This document shows positions 23,952 to 37,009 of a stretch of DNA of 64,000 nucleotides, one piece after another (position 1 is the first letter of the stretch; each line of letters opens with the position of its first letter). Source of the DNA: Mytilus galloprovincialis (Eukaryota > Mollusca > Bivalvia > Mytilida > Mytilidae); contig NC_134847.1 in assembly GCF_965363235.1 (NCBI RefSeq), positions 61,722,439-61,786,438 of the forward strand, read 5' to 3'. The position numbers were made by a program, and so were the translations under genes. A model generated the notes under the pieces. That model did no database searches. It saw only the letters and a program-made list of their open reading frames with translations, and had not been told where the DNA came from.

Positions 23952-26900
23952 ATGGTAAGATGTAATCTAAATTAATTCAAAAAGATATACTTATAATTGG
24001 ATGAAAATGTTTGAACACCTCCAAAGATATTCTAAGTTTTAAATTAATGTTTACTGTAAAAGCAGTTATGAAAAAGAAACAGAATAATCTATTTGGATAA
24101 ACAATTCTTTGCCTGGGAAATATTCTGTATACATTTCTCTATTCTGAATTTATTTATATATCAAAGTCTACAAATGGTTAATATTACAGGAACTACTTAT
24201 ATTTATGTAACTTTTGTTAGCACCTTATAAAATATGAAAAAAAAATTCTACCTTTTGAAAAGGATCGTAGTGAAATTAAAAACATTTTTTTTTTATATGA
24301 ACAAAAATTTTTGTAAAGTAAATGTTTCGGAAATATTTCTTCATTTTAAAGAAATCTTTGTATCAAAGTCTACGAATGTTTTCAATATTCATCATCAACT
24401 TTTTATACTTGAAACATATATGCATGTATATGACCTCCAATGGCTTACTTTTATAAATTTTGACTTTTAACCAAAATTTATATTGATAAAATAGATATAT
24501 AAGAGACAATTATTTAGAAAAATATGTATTTATTTTCTATCAGGTTCCACTTCAACTTTATATTGCTGTCATAGCTGTAACGCTTGCCATTGCTCTCCCT
24601 AATCCGAAGCGTAATAAATGGCAGCTCTGTCAGAAATACGACTTGTTGTATAGACAATGTCTACCACCACAGGAATGGATATGTGATAAGAGTAAGGTTC
24701 CAGAAACCTACATTAGATATAACATGTAAGTACTCTTATCATACAAAATCTTATTAATAAGTCAACTCATCATAGATGTTATGATTATACAATAATTAAA
24801 AATAAAATGGCAGCACTTCTGAGAAAATATATGAGATTCTCGAGGTAATCGTTCAGGTTTATCCAAAGTCCATTAAAACGTTGGTGATATGTTACAGCAT
24901 AAAAGGTTAAAAAGTAAAGATTAAAGATCAGAATTCCCACACACGCTTCACTTAAGAAAAAAACAAATACAAATTTAAAAAAAAAACAATGGCTATCTCT
25001 GATATTTCATAATTTTGTATATTGAACAGCCTTGAAATTAAAGATGTGATTGACTATTTGATGAGATATAAATAAAACTCTCTCTTACAGACGTCAAGCA
25101 ATGAAAGACTCAGACGGAAGTTTTGTGAATTACTTAAAACACAGCCAAGAATGCGATGGTGTCTCAAAACACGTATTCTCTAAACAAAATGCAGTAGATG
25201 ATAACAGAGGAACTGGGTAAATATATTTTACAAATAGAAAATTTCAATTAAGAACTGACGACTTTATAATGTTGTCTTCAGAAATGTCTTTAGACGGAAT
25301 GGTCAGAGTGCATGTTTTTTTTTTTTTTTTATTTTTTTATTCTAAACACATAGCACCTAAAAGAGTTGTGTTTTGAAAGTTGAACTCTTGTTAAATTTGG
25401 AGCTGGTACGTATCTTTCACATTAACACATTTCAATGTTTGCTATCTGGTTAGTTCTTTTGTATGAAATAAATGCTCACAATCCCAAAAAAAAGAGCTCA
25501 GATTTGGTCTAAAATGAATAATTAAACAATCAATACTTAGTTATGTTAAAGAAAAAAGTTATGAATAGTTATGACCAATAATGAACATATATAACCAGGA
25601 ATGACTTTAAATTTGACATGAAAGTATGACATTATAAGTTCATTGATATGAGTTTATACTTTATAGTTTATGTTTGTTTTTCTACCTTGCTTTATGTTGA
25701 TTTAGATCAAAGCAAATGAAAGGCGTATATCGTAAGACACTTTACTCTGACCAACTAATGTGTTTCTTCTAATCAATCCACTTTATATTTTCTTTTCTAT
25801 AATCTTTTTCTTAAATTCTTATTATTTTAATCTATTTTGAAAAAAACCATAATCACTCAGTTCGACTTTTTGCGGTACTACTAGTAACATTTCACAGTAA
25901 TTTAAACTTTACCACCTGCTAATATGTCTTACAATATTCTTCTGTTTCGGGATAAAAACTAAATTAGAATAAAGTCACATTGTCACATAATGGTTTAGAT
26001 AAATATTTCCATGTTTTTATTTTAGAATGACGAAAATGGCAAAGATCCATAAATTTCCTATGTGCAGAGAAGTGCGCACACCTGTGACCTATATTTATAG
26101 ATCCGTCAACCAAATAATAACTGGTAAAAAACTGGGCGATGAAATTTGTGAAGTTGTTTTAAGCGAACAAGGAGTCCAAACTATTAATAAAGTGGAATGT
26201 ATAGGGTGAGTCAAACATATCATTTAAAATAGAAGAAAAGTTTGCCCTGTTTAGAATTTGGTTGACATCTTTCTGAAATATAAGTAACACTTCATCTTAT
26301 TCATGTTTTAATAGTGAACGAGTGAATACAGAAAATGAGAGAAAAAAACGCTAAATATTTCTGAATTAAATTGCAACCAATCCAAGAAAAAAAGACATGC
26401 TACTGTAGTTAGGCCAGATAGAAATATAGGCCAAACGTAACTATGTACGAGTAACTGATTCTCATGATTCATATTTTGGAAATCCCCTAGAATGTAATGT
26501 GTTTGTTGGTCCAGTTAATGAGTTTCTTATTTTCTTATTCTAAACATACATATTTGCGCATGTTAAACTGCGATGGCCCAAAAATAGTGTGCCAGATTCA
26601 TGTTAGTCTGTATCAACCATATTCCTGGTTTTTTGTCTATTATACTTTATTAATAGGAGACGGATGAAAATTATTGTCTATTACTTTCGACAATTCCCGA
26701 TATCTTTTTTAACGAATAATTAGAGATCCCTCTATTCCCATACTTACCAATCTTGTCCCTTATAGCTAGTAATCAGTCTGCGTTTTTTTTTTTTTCTAAT
26801 CTACATGTATTGTTTTGGCCCATCGTAAATGTATGATGCACATTAAGGTATGGGTGGGGTTTACAGGATAGATGATAAAGGGCCACAAATGCAGAAAATC

Positions 26901-27411
26901 AGGGAAAAAGAAGAGAAAAATAGTCCAAAAAATAAGGAATAGATAATAATGAGGAAACACAATTGAATAGGGGTGGGGAATTATCAAAAAAATAAAACTA
27001 CGGAAATGAAAGTCTCCCATTCAGACATTAACACATGTCTAGCGTTGAATTTCATTATATACCTTGGGTTATTTGTATCATTTGGTATTTATATCATTGG
27101 GGTGTAGCCTGCATCTCATTGGACGCATTCCTAGCAAAATAGTATCATGTTTAATCTGACCTTATTTTGTTAATTTAATTATTTGTCACTTTTAAATTTA
27201 CAGCCATAAGAAAACAACAAAATGCAAATTTCATTATGCACCACAAAAGGATTATTACTGCCGACCAACCAATTACGTCACCAGAACGATGGCAGTGATA
27301 TGCCCCAGTGACAATGGAAGAATAACACTCCATGCCGAGAAGATCCCAACAGCATGTAGTTGTGTAAAGGTTGGATGTGACGATACATTCCCCCTCAAAC
27401 AAATACTATAA
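23952..27411 (+). CDS. B2: secreted NGF/Spaetzle-like cystine-knot protein, type B (232 aa)
   Basis: Coding exons: 23952-23954 (ATG only), 24544-24725, 25091-25216, 26026-26205 and 27204-27411; the lengths are identical to B1. The signal peptide starts MVPLQLYIAVIAV. All B1 cysteines are kept, including EICEVV, VECIG, YYCRPTN, VICPSD and ACSCVKVGC. The C-terminus differs (TFPLKQIL versus MFTSKKLL). The polyadenylation signal AATAAA is at 27530-27535. Intron 4 shares long stretches with B4 rather than with B1, so B2 and B4 probably descend from the same duplication. A 12+ bp poly-T tract lies in intron 3 near 25314. It is the divergent partner of A2. Confidence 0.88.
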
Positions 27412-27544
27412 AATGAAAAAAAACAGTATTGAGTCACTTACAAGGGCATGTGCAATATATTTCATCCTCATCATTTATGTGTATTGTTTTAACTTTTATG
27501 TCTTTTTACAAACAACAAAGGAAATATTGAATAAAATGTATATT

Positions 27545-27820
27545 TAAAATTTGTATTACTTGTGCTTCTGTATTAACGTTTACGGGTACCACGTATGGAG
27601 CACGAGCTGTGTAGCAGTTTCTGCTTACCCTTCCGGAGCACATGAGATCATCCCCAGTTTTTGGTGGGGTTTGTGTTGTTTTTTCTTTAGTTTTCTATGT
27701 TGTGTCATGTGTACTATTGTTCGTCTATTTGTCTTTTTATTTTAAGCCATGGTGTTGTCAGTTTATTTTCGATTGATGAGTTTGACTGTCCCTCTGGTAT
27801 CTTTCGTCCCTCTTTTTTAG
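27545..27820 (+). repeat. Mussel interspersed repeat just 3' of B2
   Basis: Contains GGTGGGGTTTGTGTTG, TATGTTGTGTCATGTGTAC and TGAGTTTGACTGTCCCTCTG, a phrase set common in mussel DNA. A decayed relative lies 3' of B1 at 9400-9500. Confidence 0.6.
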
Positions 27821-27829
27821 TAATCAAAT

Positions 27830-28000
27830 GTACCAAGATTATAACTTAATACGCCAGACGCGCGTTTCGTCTACATATGACTCATCAGTGATGCTCAGAT
27901 CAAAATAGTAATAAAGCCAAACAAGTACAAAGTTGAAGAGCATTGAGAACCCGAAATTCCAAAAAGTTGTGCCATCCTCGGTTGTGCTATCCTCCGTTTT
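27830..28000 (-). repeat. Hammerhead-like dispersed repeat, copy 3, with its upstream part
   Basis: On the minus strand: a CTCAATGCTCTTCAACTTTG leader, GAGCATCA, CTGATGA (27888-27882), a GTC...GAC stem, GAAACGCGCGTCTGGCGTA and AATCTTGGTAC. Confidence 0.5.
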
Positions 28001-28139
28001 TATTAGGATTTGTGATGCTTACCCTCTTTGGTTCGTCTTTTCGTGGTTTTTCTATCTTTTTGCCATGATAATTTCTGTCCTTGTTCTGAATCAGGCCGTT
28101 CTATTATATGAGGTGGCTCAGCTGGAAGTGTAAAGAACA

Positions 28140-31100
28140 GTTCTATCACAAATCATTCCGACAGTTTTATAGGGTTTACAAAGGGCTGATATGAGATAAT
28201 TTGATATGCACTTCTCTATGGTACAAAGACAGGGTTTAGATTTATGTGCAAATTGTTGATTTTTCAACTAACAAATCAATGATGATTATTATTATGTAAA
28301 TGTAATCGGAGTACTTTATTTGGTAAAATATACCGTAGGTAAAAGAAACATGCCCCTTCCCGTGTTAAACTTCTAAGCGATTCTTGTTGAGAAGATAACA
28401 ACATGTGTTTGTGTAATTGCAATGCATAAATTTAATTAATGGCACAAAATGGCTGAAATAGCGGACGAAATGTTTCTGCATATATAATTTTAAAATATTT
28501 CTTTAGCGAAGCAAATTTATTTACCTTATTTACTTTTTTACAAAGTTTTGATCTCAATCTATGACCACGCCTATTTTATGCTCATAATTACGTCTTATGA
28601 AGAAATGTGTGTAAAAAAATCTCACAAATGTTTGTTTGGTACACAAATGTGCTTTCATTTTCTGACTGGAATTACAAGGGATATGTGTCATTTATTTTTC
28701 TATCTGTTCAAAGTCATTTTGCAATGTATCATTATCTCTTTCAATATTTTAGTTTCATTAGCAAATGTGTACGCATCTTAATTAACATATTCTGGTAGAT
28801 TATTAATATAAATTACAAATAAAGGACAATGCAACATACATAGAAACAAACTATAAGATAACAACTGCCATGTTCTTGACTTAGTACAGGTCAGTTTAAG
28901 AATTAGCATGGTGGTTTGAACCTGGTTTTGTGGCTAGCCAAACCTCGCGCTTTATGTCAATGTTAAATACACCGCTAAATTAACAACATTGCATGACAGC
29001 ATTACAGTACAAATAAATAAAGAATACTCAGGACAGAGAAATACATAAATGAATAGTATAATAGTACATTTCGACATGGTAACCACAGAATAACAAGGAA
29101 TACCTAAAATGATTTCGGAGAACACAAAACAGCAAAATAAATTTACAAACTGTGCGTCACACGATTGTATCAACGCCACAAAATGTGTAAATTTCTAAAC
29201 AAAATTGGATGTAAATCGAGATTAGGTTTGTAATTATGTTATTTACAATTACAAGAATATCAATATAGGATTGTGTTAATAATAGTGCAATTAATTGTAG
29301 TGTCGAACCAAAATATTTTATAGATTCTTGTACAACACAGTTTGACCTCCACAGCCATGTTTCAGATTTGTCCTATTGTATTTCACTCTCTCATAAACCT
29401 TCAATGAAGTTTGAAACATCAATTGATAAAAGATCACTGAATTTGATTGGGTATACAATTTGTTCTATTGATGATTTATTAAATCTGAGACACGCTTTTG
29501 ACGGTAAAGCTATGTTGTACAAGAATCTATAAAATATTTTGGGATGCTATGAATAACAAAGAAGCTAAATTCATTCAGGTGTTGACATCACAATATAGCA
29601 ACTAATTACATAGCAATTAATTATGTGATAGTTATTTCATAATGAAATTATCACAATTTGAAAGATTAATCTTTCTTCTTTTTAAGGGTCCTTATTTATA
29701 AAATTCAAAGAAGAATGGAATGAATTACATCAGTTTAAAGTTGTCTGACTAGGATTGAAAAAATCTTTGTATTTACGGTACTTTATAAAAGGCTTTCATT
29801 TAGACTGTGTAAATATAGTTGATCAGGTATCCTTCATCTTATTTAGCGTTTTCTGTCCATTTGTCTATACTCTAATATTTCTACATTTGAAAATTCCTGT
29901 ACCAGGTCAGGTTGGTTTTCCATTCGTTTGATGAGTTTTATCATTTGATTTTGCCATTTTATTTTGAACTTTCCGTTTTGAATTTTCCTCGGAGTTTAGT
30001 ATTTTTGTGATTTTACTTTTTTCTTTCTAAGAGGTTTTAATTCAGTTTATCTGGTATCCCTCATCTTATTTTCTCAGCGATTGAACAGCTTATTCTTTTT
30101 TCTAATCAAATCGCTTGTTTTCATTTATTTGTGATTAGTTTTTATTGGTACGTATCTGAAGTCAACATCATACAGAACTGTAAAAAAAATAGTTCCATCT
30201 TTTTGGCGTTTAGTAATGAGTGCCAAATTGTGTTGCTTTATTCTTGATAAATATATTTATGATATAGACAGCACCTGTCCTAAGTCATAAATTTGATGAA
30301 CAGTAGTTTTCGTCTGTTTATGTAGTTCATACGTGTTTCTCGTTCCTCAGTTTTATATAGATTAGATCGTCGGTTTTCCCGTTTGAATGGTTTTGCACTG
30401 TCTAGTTATTTTTGGGGCCTTTTATAGCTTGATGTTCGGGGTGAGCCAAGGCTCCGTGTTGAAGGCCGTACCTTGACCTATAAAGGTTTACTTTCATAAA
30501 TTCTTACTTGGATGGAGAGTTGTCTCATTGGCACTCATACACATCTTACTATATCTATCCTCTCTTTGATTGGCCTTTATGGTCAGTATTTTTGTTATAA
30601 TTTTCTATTTTAGGTATGTATTTATGTTTCGCATCGCGAAAAAAGTTGTTTTGATACTGTTCACATGATGATAATTTATTTCCTGTTTTATTTCACTCAT
30701 TTCAGTTGTACCAAATATGATTAAATAGTTTACCGTTATTACACTTTCATGTACTTCTTCTTTATCTGTGGTTGCTGTTTTCTTTCTAATGCCATTCTCT
30801 TTCGCTTGTTTTGTCTATTGCTTTTTGTGCTGTACTTGCAATAATGTTTGAAACTTCATCGTTTGACATCCACCTTACCCTATCATTACAGCTGTATTTT
30901 GTTACTTCTTCGTTGAAAATTACTTAAACTCTGGGCTCGTAACATTATGTATCTATTGATTTTTAATGTTGCTGATTCTTTGTTAATATAGTTCCCTTCA
31001 CTTTTACGTAATGTTCATATCATTAACTATGTGTTGCTTTCTGATTTGTATACAATGGGCGCACAATCACATTGTGTCAGCATTGCTTAAAATTTCATAT

Positions 31101-31660
31101 TCTGCTTTTGTTGTATTAAAACACTTGATGTAAAAATGGTATTTGCATCTCTAGCATTTCAAAACTGTGGCTTCTCGTATTTACATGAAGAGGTTGATTG
31201 ATTTTCACTAGACATTGTTTTGAAGGTATTTTTTGTTACAACAAGGCTTTCCTATCACTCCATTATGCCTCTAGTTTAACTTTTCTTTCATTATGTCGTC
31301 CCTACTTTACTATACTCGTTCAATTTATATGAAGATGTGTGACAGCACTTCTTCATGTCTACATTTATCGCTAAATATATTTGTAGATTCCTAGAATTCA
31401 CAAAAAAAATACTCGCAATTTCGATTTCTCTTTAGATGGATTATACATCTTCTCTGTATACATAACTTTCTACCTATATTTCTAGTTGCTAGGGCTTCCC
31501 TAAAATTTGCTCGGTAGAGAAATCGGACTTCCTATCAATTCGCAGCGGTAGGTCGGACGACACACTGAACAACAGGTGTATATTTATTTTGATACAGAAT
31601 TACGAAATTGTAATGATTGTTTTCGCTGTGACGTAGATATGTTTGATAGAAAAGACCAAG
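28140..31660. other. Gene-free interval
   Basis: 28850-29170 is a relative of the retroelement 3' region (GACTTAGTACAGG, GCTAGCCAAACC; minus orientation, fossil). 30340-30560 is the dispersed GTTGTCTCATTGGCACTCAT repeat. 29930-30010 has TTTTGCCATTTTATTTTG-type repeat phrases. No supported exon. Confidence 0.4.
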
Positions 31661-31665
31661 TATTA

Positions 31666-34537
31666 TAGTACGGTGACCAAGTAAGGAAAAGTCGCTTATT
31701 AAAGGAGTTTACTCGTCATTTGGACTATACGGCTAGAAAGCACAGTATTGGTAGTTCAAAGGTTATACTTCACATTTTGACTTGTCGTCAAAAAAATCGT
31801 ACGGTGCAATTTTTGTAAAATGGGCTTTAAAGTTTGTTCCCTTACTTTAAAGGAAACAATTACTTTCAAAAGATTTTAGACCTACATTCTAAAAGAACAT
31901 TCGTGATATGCTTTTTGTTATTATATACATTGTCATAAAACCTGATTTTAACAATTTCAAACAAGGTTTAGCATAAATTAATCCGTTATTGAAGAGTTTT
32001 TGTAAAATTTTAACACTACGAATATTTTGCATTTAATAGAGTACGTTTCAATTCATTTTCTTCATTTATTTTTATGCAAAATGTAAAATAATCAACATTC
32101 ATATAATATTTCAAACTTTTATTAAACAACAATTTCAAAATCATTTATCTCAGAAGCATTATTTCGACTTGTGCATTGAAACAAAATATACACTACAAAA
32201 TGAAGATACAGGTTTTCCTCTAGAAATTCGATTTGTACAAAAATATTGAACCGGACCGATACTATTATTGTAATCTATAAATGATATTTCGTATCACGTA
32301 TTTTTCATTGCATAAATTTGTTCAACTCGATCTTTTTTGTTAGTTCATGGTCCCATTTCGTGTTGGTTATCGAGTCTTTTTATGTATTTTAAAAAGATTT
32401 CTTATTTTCGTATGCTTATTTGATATGTTTTTTTTTTCTTTTTGATACATTTTAAAAATTAAGAACCAAATCTGAATTTGGAAATGTATTTATCTGGAAA
32501 ATGATTGAATTATGAAGTCCTTTACGATTAGGTCCTAGCAGTTAAAAAGGCAACACCTGTGTTTTAATTTTGAAAATTGTATCGTCTGCCAGAGAAGAAG
32601 TACTGATTCACTTCCTTTACTGTAAAGAGTAAAAATTACTTCTTAAGTACTGTTGAAAGACTTAATGATGGAATCTACCAGCAATGTGTCGAAGAGTAGG
32701 GGTCGTTTGTTGGAATTCCTGATTTGGTGAACCAATTTGAGAGAAGGTATGGCATTGGTTCAATGTATTGAAGATAACAGAAAAGTAAAACATTTTGTGA
32801 CATGGCAGCTGATTATTATAAAAATATGTCCCAATGATTTTCTCTAGCACACACAGTAGCAGACATTCTTTTACCGCTACGACATGAAAAACTCAATAAA
32901 GTTGTCTGCTGAAAAAGAAAGCCCCACAAAGACTACAGCTTCCACCAAAGTGTATCAGATTATTGAAGGGAGAAGGATTCCTGACTGGAAGAAGTTTCTT
33001 TCTGTCGAAGAAAACCTCTCCCAAATTTCTTTGGTAGTTTTTCCTCTTCAAAACTATGACAAATCCCCTATGATTCCACCTTATTGTGAGCTTTACTTAG
33101 CTGTAACGTTTGTAAATCCTAAATTATCGAAGTTATTTCAGACAATAGTGTTAATGATTGTCGTAACTTGGTAAGCACTCAACAAGGGCCAATATTCGTA
33201 TAATAGTTAATGTCTTATACCTTGACATGAAGTTAACAGAATAGAAACAGGAAAGAGCGACAGAATAATCATACTAACCTCTGATACGGGTGTGATTGTT
33301 CTGTGTGTTCACTACTACAAACAGATGACACATGCATGCGAATTGAAGGTGCAGATTGGGAACATAAGCAGTGTAAGGAATAGTTAAAGATTTTTACCAA
33401 TTCACCAACGATGTGCTTGCTTTTTCCCCAACACTTTATAACTTGCTGCCTTCTGCTGTACACACTCTTACCGGATATCAACTTCGTCTCTGTTTGGAGT
33501 AGTGAGAAAATAGTATACGTCAAGTCTTTGAAGGACACGCACGACTGTTGTAGTTACGGAGCTTTGGGAGTACTGACGAAGATGAAGCCCTTGTTTGTGC
33601 AAGAATTTAGTTTCGAAGATGCATGATCTGAAGAATGTCTTTAAATCATTCCAACATGATATGAATTAAATGCGCGCCAAGCTTGCCAACACATTGCTAA
33701 ACCCCCTGTTCCGTCATCTTTAGAATACGGTAGGCGAAAATTAATTAATTCTGTTATTTCACACCGTTTATTTTGAAGGGCATATTTCAGCAGAATGCTT
33801 GCAGGATCTTGTGTGTTCATGTTAGTGAAAATCTCCATGTGAAAAGTGTTTGTTCACAACAAAAAACGTACATGTACGGAGCTTTGTTCCTGTCAAGGGT
33901 CAGAATTATGTAAAAATTCCTTGACAGATGAATCAGAAGATATTCTTGGAAGAAATCTGTTTTGTGGATCATTTTAATTGGATTTTTTTCATTGTATTAA
34001 CTGTTTTCGAGGTAATAAGTGGTTTTTGGTTGCAATGAATTACATACATGAGCCTTTTGTAAAATAAAGTTCGGGATAGAAGGCTTTAATCAAAAACAAC
34101 ATGTATCATATATTGCTAAGATTGAATGTCACCCGGCAAGGTAACTACTGTAACTTTAACGGAATTTGTATGGATCTTGTATAATAGAGGGGGCTCATAG
34201 AACAAGTGTTTGAAAATTTTCAGAAATAATCGATTACGAAGAAATAAGATCCTTTTTTTTTTACATTTTAGAGATAATTCATTGTCAATTGATTTGAAAT
34301 TTAATACAAAATGCTGCAGATATCTTTCAATTTTGAAAATATAAAAAGAAAAAAAGAAAACGGTATGTTGATCTTTGACCTTAATTTATGCAAAACTGTT
34401 ACCACATTTCTTTTTGACGACATCGATATTCCAAAAGTATTCATTTTTTCGAATCCAAATATATATAATATAGCCATATAGTAATAGTATGTTTGACGAT
34501 TAAAATTTTAAAAATATTGGGTCTGGTCACCGTACTA
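31666..34537 (+). mobile_element. DNA-transposon-like element with 14-bp TIRs and TTA target duplication
   Basis: The left end TAGTACGGTGACCA and the right end TGGTCACCGTACTA are exact inverted repeats, each flanked by TTA (31663-31665 and 34538-34540). Length is 2872 bp. A 3-bp TWA duplication is typical of PIF/Harbinger-type insertion. It encloses the decayed ORF at 32640-33840. The boundaries are read directly; the superfamily is inferred. Confidence 0.55.
32640..33840 (+). pseudogene. Decayed ORF of an unrecognised multi-copy mollusc protein
   Basis: Pieces in more than one frame show EGRRIPDWKKFLSV (around 32965-33010) and IIILTSDTGVIVLCVHYY (around 33265-33320), which I associate with a large family of uncharacterised proteins repeated in mollusc and coral genomes. 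It is clearly broken and sits inside the TIR element. No function is assigned. Confidence 0.45.
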
Positions 34538-35019
34538 TTACTAGACATACAATTACTACATATAAATATGTCACATAGTTAACCTTGGTTATTTTTTTAT
34601 TTTTGGAACAAAGGTAGAACTGTGTTGTGACAATGTGTTACATTATAAAAAACGATTAATGTTAGACCGTAAAGCGAAAGGTACTAAATTTGTTTACGGT
34701 GATGAATTATTCATTTATACAATAACAAATTTGAAATGTACGTCAAATAATACATGAAAAAATGATGTTTCAGCAAAGAGTGAAGAGTAAAGATTGTAGT
34801 CCAAGATGTTAAATGAGATATTAAATATATAAGCTTAGTCTTGTAAAATGCCCGAAAAGTGTTCACGCTAGAATGAATACCTTTCTGTTCAAATTCGTGT
34901 ATTATATATGTACCATGTTAGCATGCACTCATGGTGATTTTCTTTTGCAAAAATAATTTATTATAACGCATCACCTAATAGTACGGAAGCGTATTAGCGC
35001 CACACATTTTTTTTTATTA

Positions 35020-35520
35020 TTTTTATGCCCCACCTACGATAGTAGAGGGGCATTATGTTTTCTGGTCTGTGCCTCCGTTCGTCCGTCCGTCCGTCCGTCC
35101 GTCCATCCGTCTGTCTGTGCCTCCGTTCGTCCGTCCGCTTCAGGTTAAAGTTTTTGGTCAAGGTAGTTTTTGAAGAAGTTGAAGTCCAATCAACTTGAAA
35201 CTTAGTACACTTGTTCCCCATGATATGATCTTTCTAATTTTAATGCCAAATTATAGTTTTGACCCCAATTTCATGGTCCACTGAACATAGAAAATGATAG
35301 TGCGAAGTTACGGTTAAAGTTTTTGGTCAAGGTAGTTTTTGATGAAGTTAAAGTTACATCAACTTGAAACTTAGTACACATGTTCCCTATGATATGATCT
35401 TTCTAATTTTAATTCCAAATTAAAGTTTTGACCCCAATTTCACGGTCCACTGAACATAGAAAATGATAGTGCGAGTGGGGCATTCGTGTACTATGGACAC
35501 ATTCTTGTTCTTCCTATGTT
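35020..35520 (+). repeat. Bivalve GGGGCATT-ended interspersed repeat with GTCC microsatellite and internal duplication
   Basis: Starts GCCCCACCTACGATAGTAG, followed by (GTCC)n at about 35080-35105. Two ~170-bp units come next (35145-35300 and 35310-35475), each with GGTTAAAGTTTTTGGTCAAG and CTGAACATAGAAAATGATAG. It ends GAGTGGGGCATTCGTGTAC. The family is very common in mussels and oysters. Confidence 0.65.
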
Positions 35521-36880
35521 TGCGTTAAAACGCAAACCTTTGCGTTATAACGCAATACAACGCGAACCTTTGCGATATAACGCAAATATCTTGATTTCAA
35601 TTATTCATTAAGTTTTGTATATATGTCCGTCTGTCATTCATTTCGGATGTGATTTACTAGTAGATAAGAAAAGAAACATACATACAAGGCCAAATCATTA
35701 TAATAAATATGCATAGGAATAATGGAATAATTGAAGTGCAATTATACATAAATTAAGACTGATTTGTGCATCAGAAAAGTATATAATTTAACAAGAAAAT
35801 AGATATAGTTTAGTATATAGTCATATTAAAATTGAAAGATCAAAAATAATGTCATACAATTGTGAAACCAACCTCCAAGTCAAATAGACAAAATGATCTT
35901 TCTACTTTAAAATGAATTATTAATAAGGAAACATTTTTTTTAAATCTCAGAATATGATCAAGATTCTTTGATAGAGAGTCATTGAATTTTCATTTCAATA
36001 TAATGAAGTATTTTTAAGATGCTTGGGTAGCGATTTGAATAGAGAGAACATAATTTTATTAATAAAACATCTTCATTCTATACATTTATTGTCAAAGGGT
36101 AGCTTGTTTGAATCTAACCTACTTTACACAGTTCTCAAACGAGAGCTTACTTTGGAAGTATATTTATATTCGGTTATAGCTATATTACCAGGGTTGATTT
36201 TTTTCTTAGGTATAACCTCAATTTACTCAATTTTCTTTGTAATATATATACTAGTAGAAACATGGATATATTTTTTGGGGACCTTTATAGTTTGTTGTTC
36301 AGTGTGAGCCAATGCTCCGTGTTGAAGACCGTAATTCGGCCTATGATGGTTTACTTTTACGAATAGTGACATTTGTCTAGATTGGCAAACTGTAAATAGA
36401 AAGCAAATAAATTATTTTTTTTCAAATGAATATAGCTCCTATTAAGAATTTTAACAATTACATGTATTAAAGAAACATCACATTTAAATAATGTATATGT
36501 ACTGTCACTAATTAATAAGTAGTTATTCAGATTAGAACACAGATTTGTTTATTTTGTGTTAAAATAAGCTTAAAAAATCATATTGCCCAGTAATGCCCAC
36601 TATTACCCATTTCTGGGAGTATTGCCCAGCCCGGGAAAACCCGGGGAATTCCCGGGTGGGTAATACTTTGCCAACCCTGATATACATTCGTCAGCGTTAA
36701 TGTGAGAGAAAAAAAGTAGAAATTATATCAGAGCTTCTTATTTTTATATTTTTTAAAAGTTTCCATAGTAGTTTTTTTTTTTTTAATCTTGAATGTGTTT
36801 TTACAGCACTTGCATATCTCATTAAAAAGTCTGATTACAAAAATAAATATTAATTATAAAAGACTACGACATTACTTTTT
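35520..36880. other. Gene-free interval
   Basis: 35520-35585 has three AACGC/GCGTT-rich palindromic phrases (GCGTTAAAACGC, GCGTTATAACGC, GCGATATAACGC). 36590-36660 repeats ATTGCCCAG/CCCGGG motifs. 36285-36360 is the dispersed repeat. No ORF is supported. Confidence 0.4.
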
Positions 36881-37009
36881 AAAACATTTTATTATTAAAT
36901 ATTGGTACCAACAAATAATTAAACAAAAATCTTTAACACATATTAAATAATCACAGATAACTTAAAGTCACATTGGTGTGTCTAGTAAAACGATTTTTCG
37001 TCGTCGATG

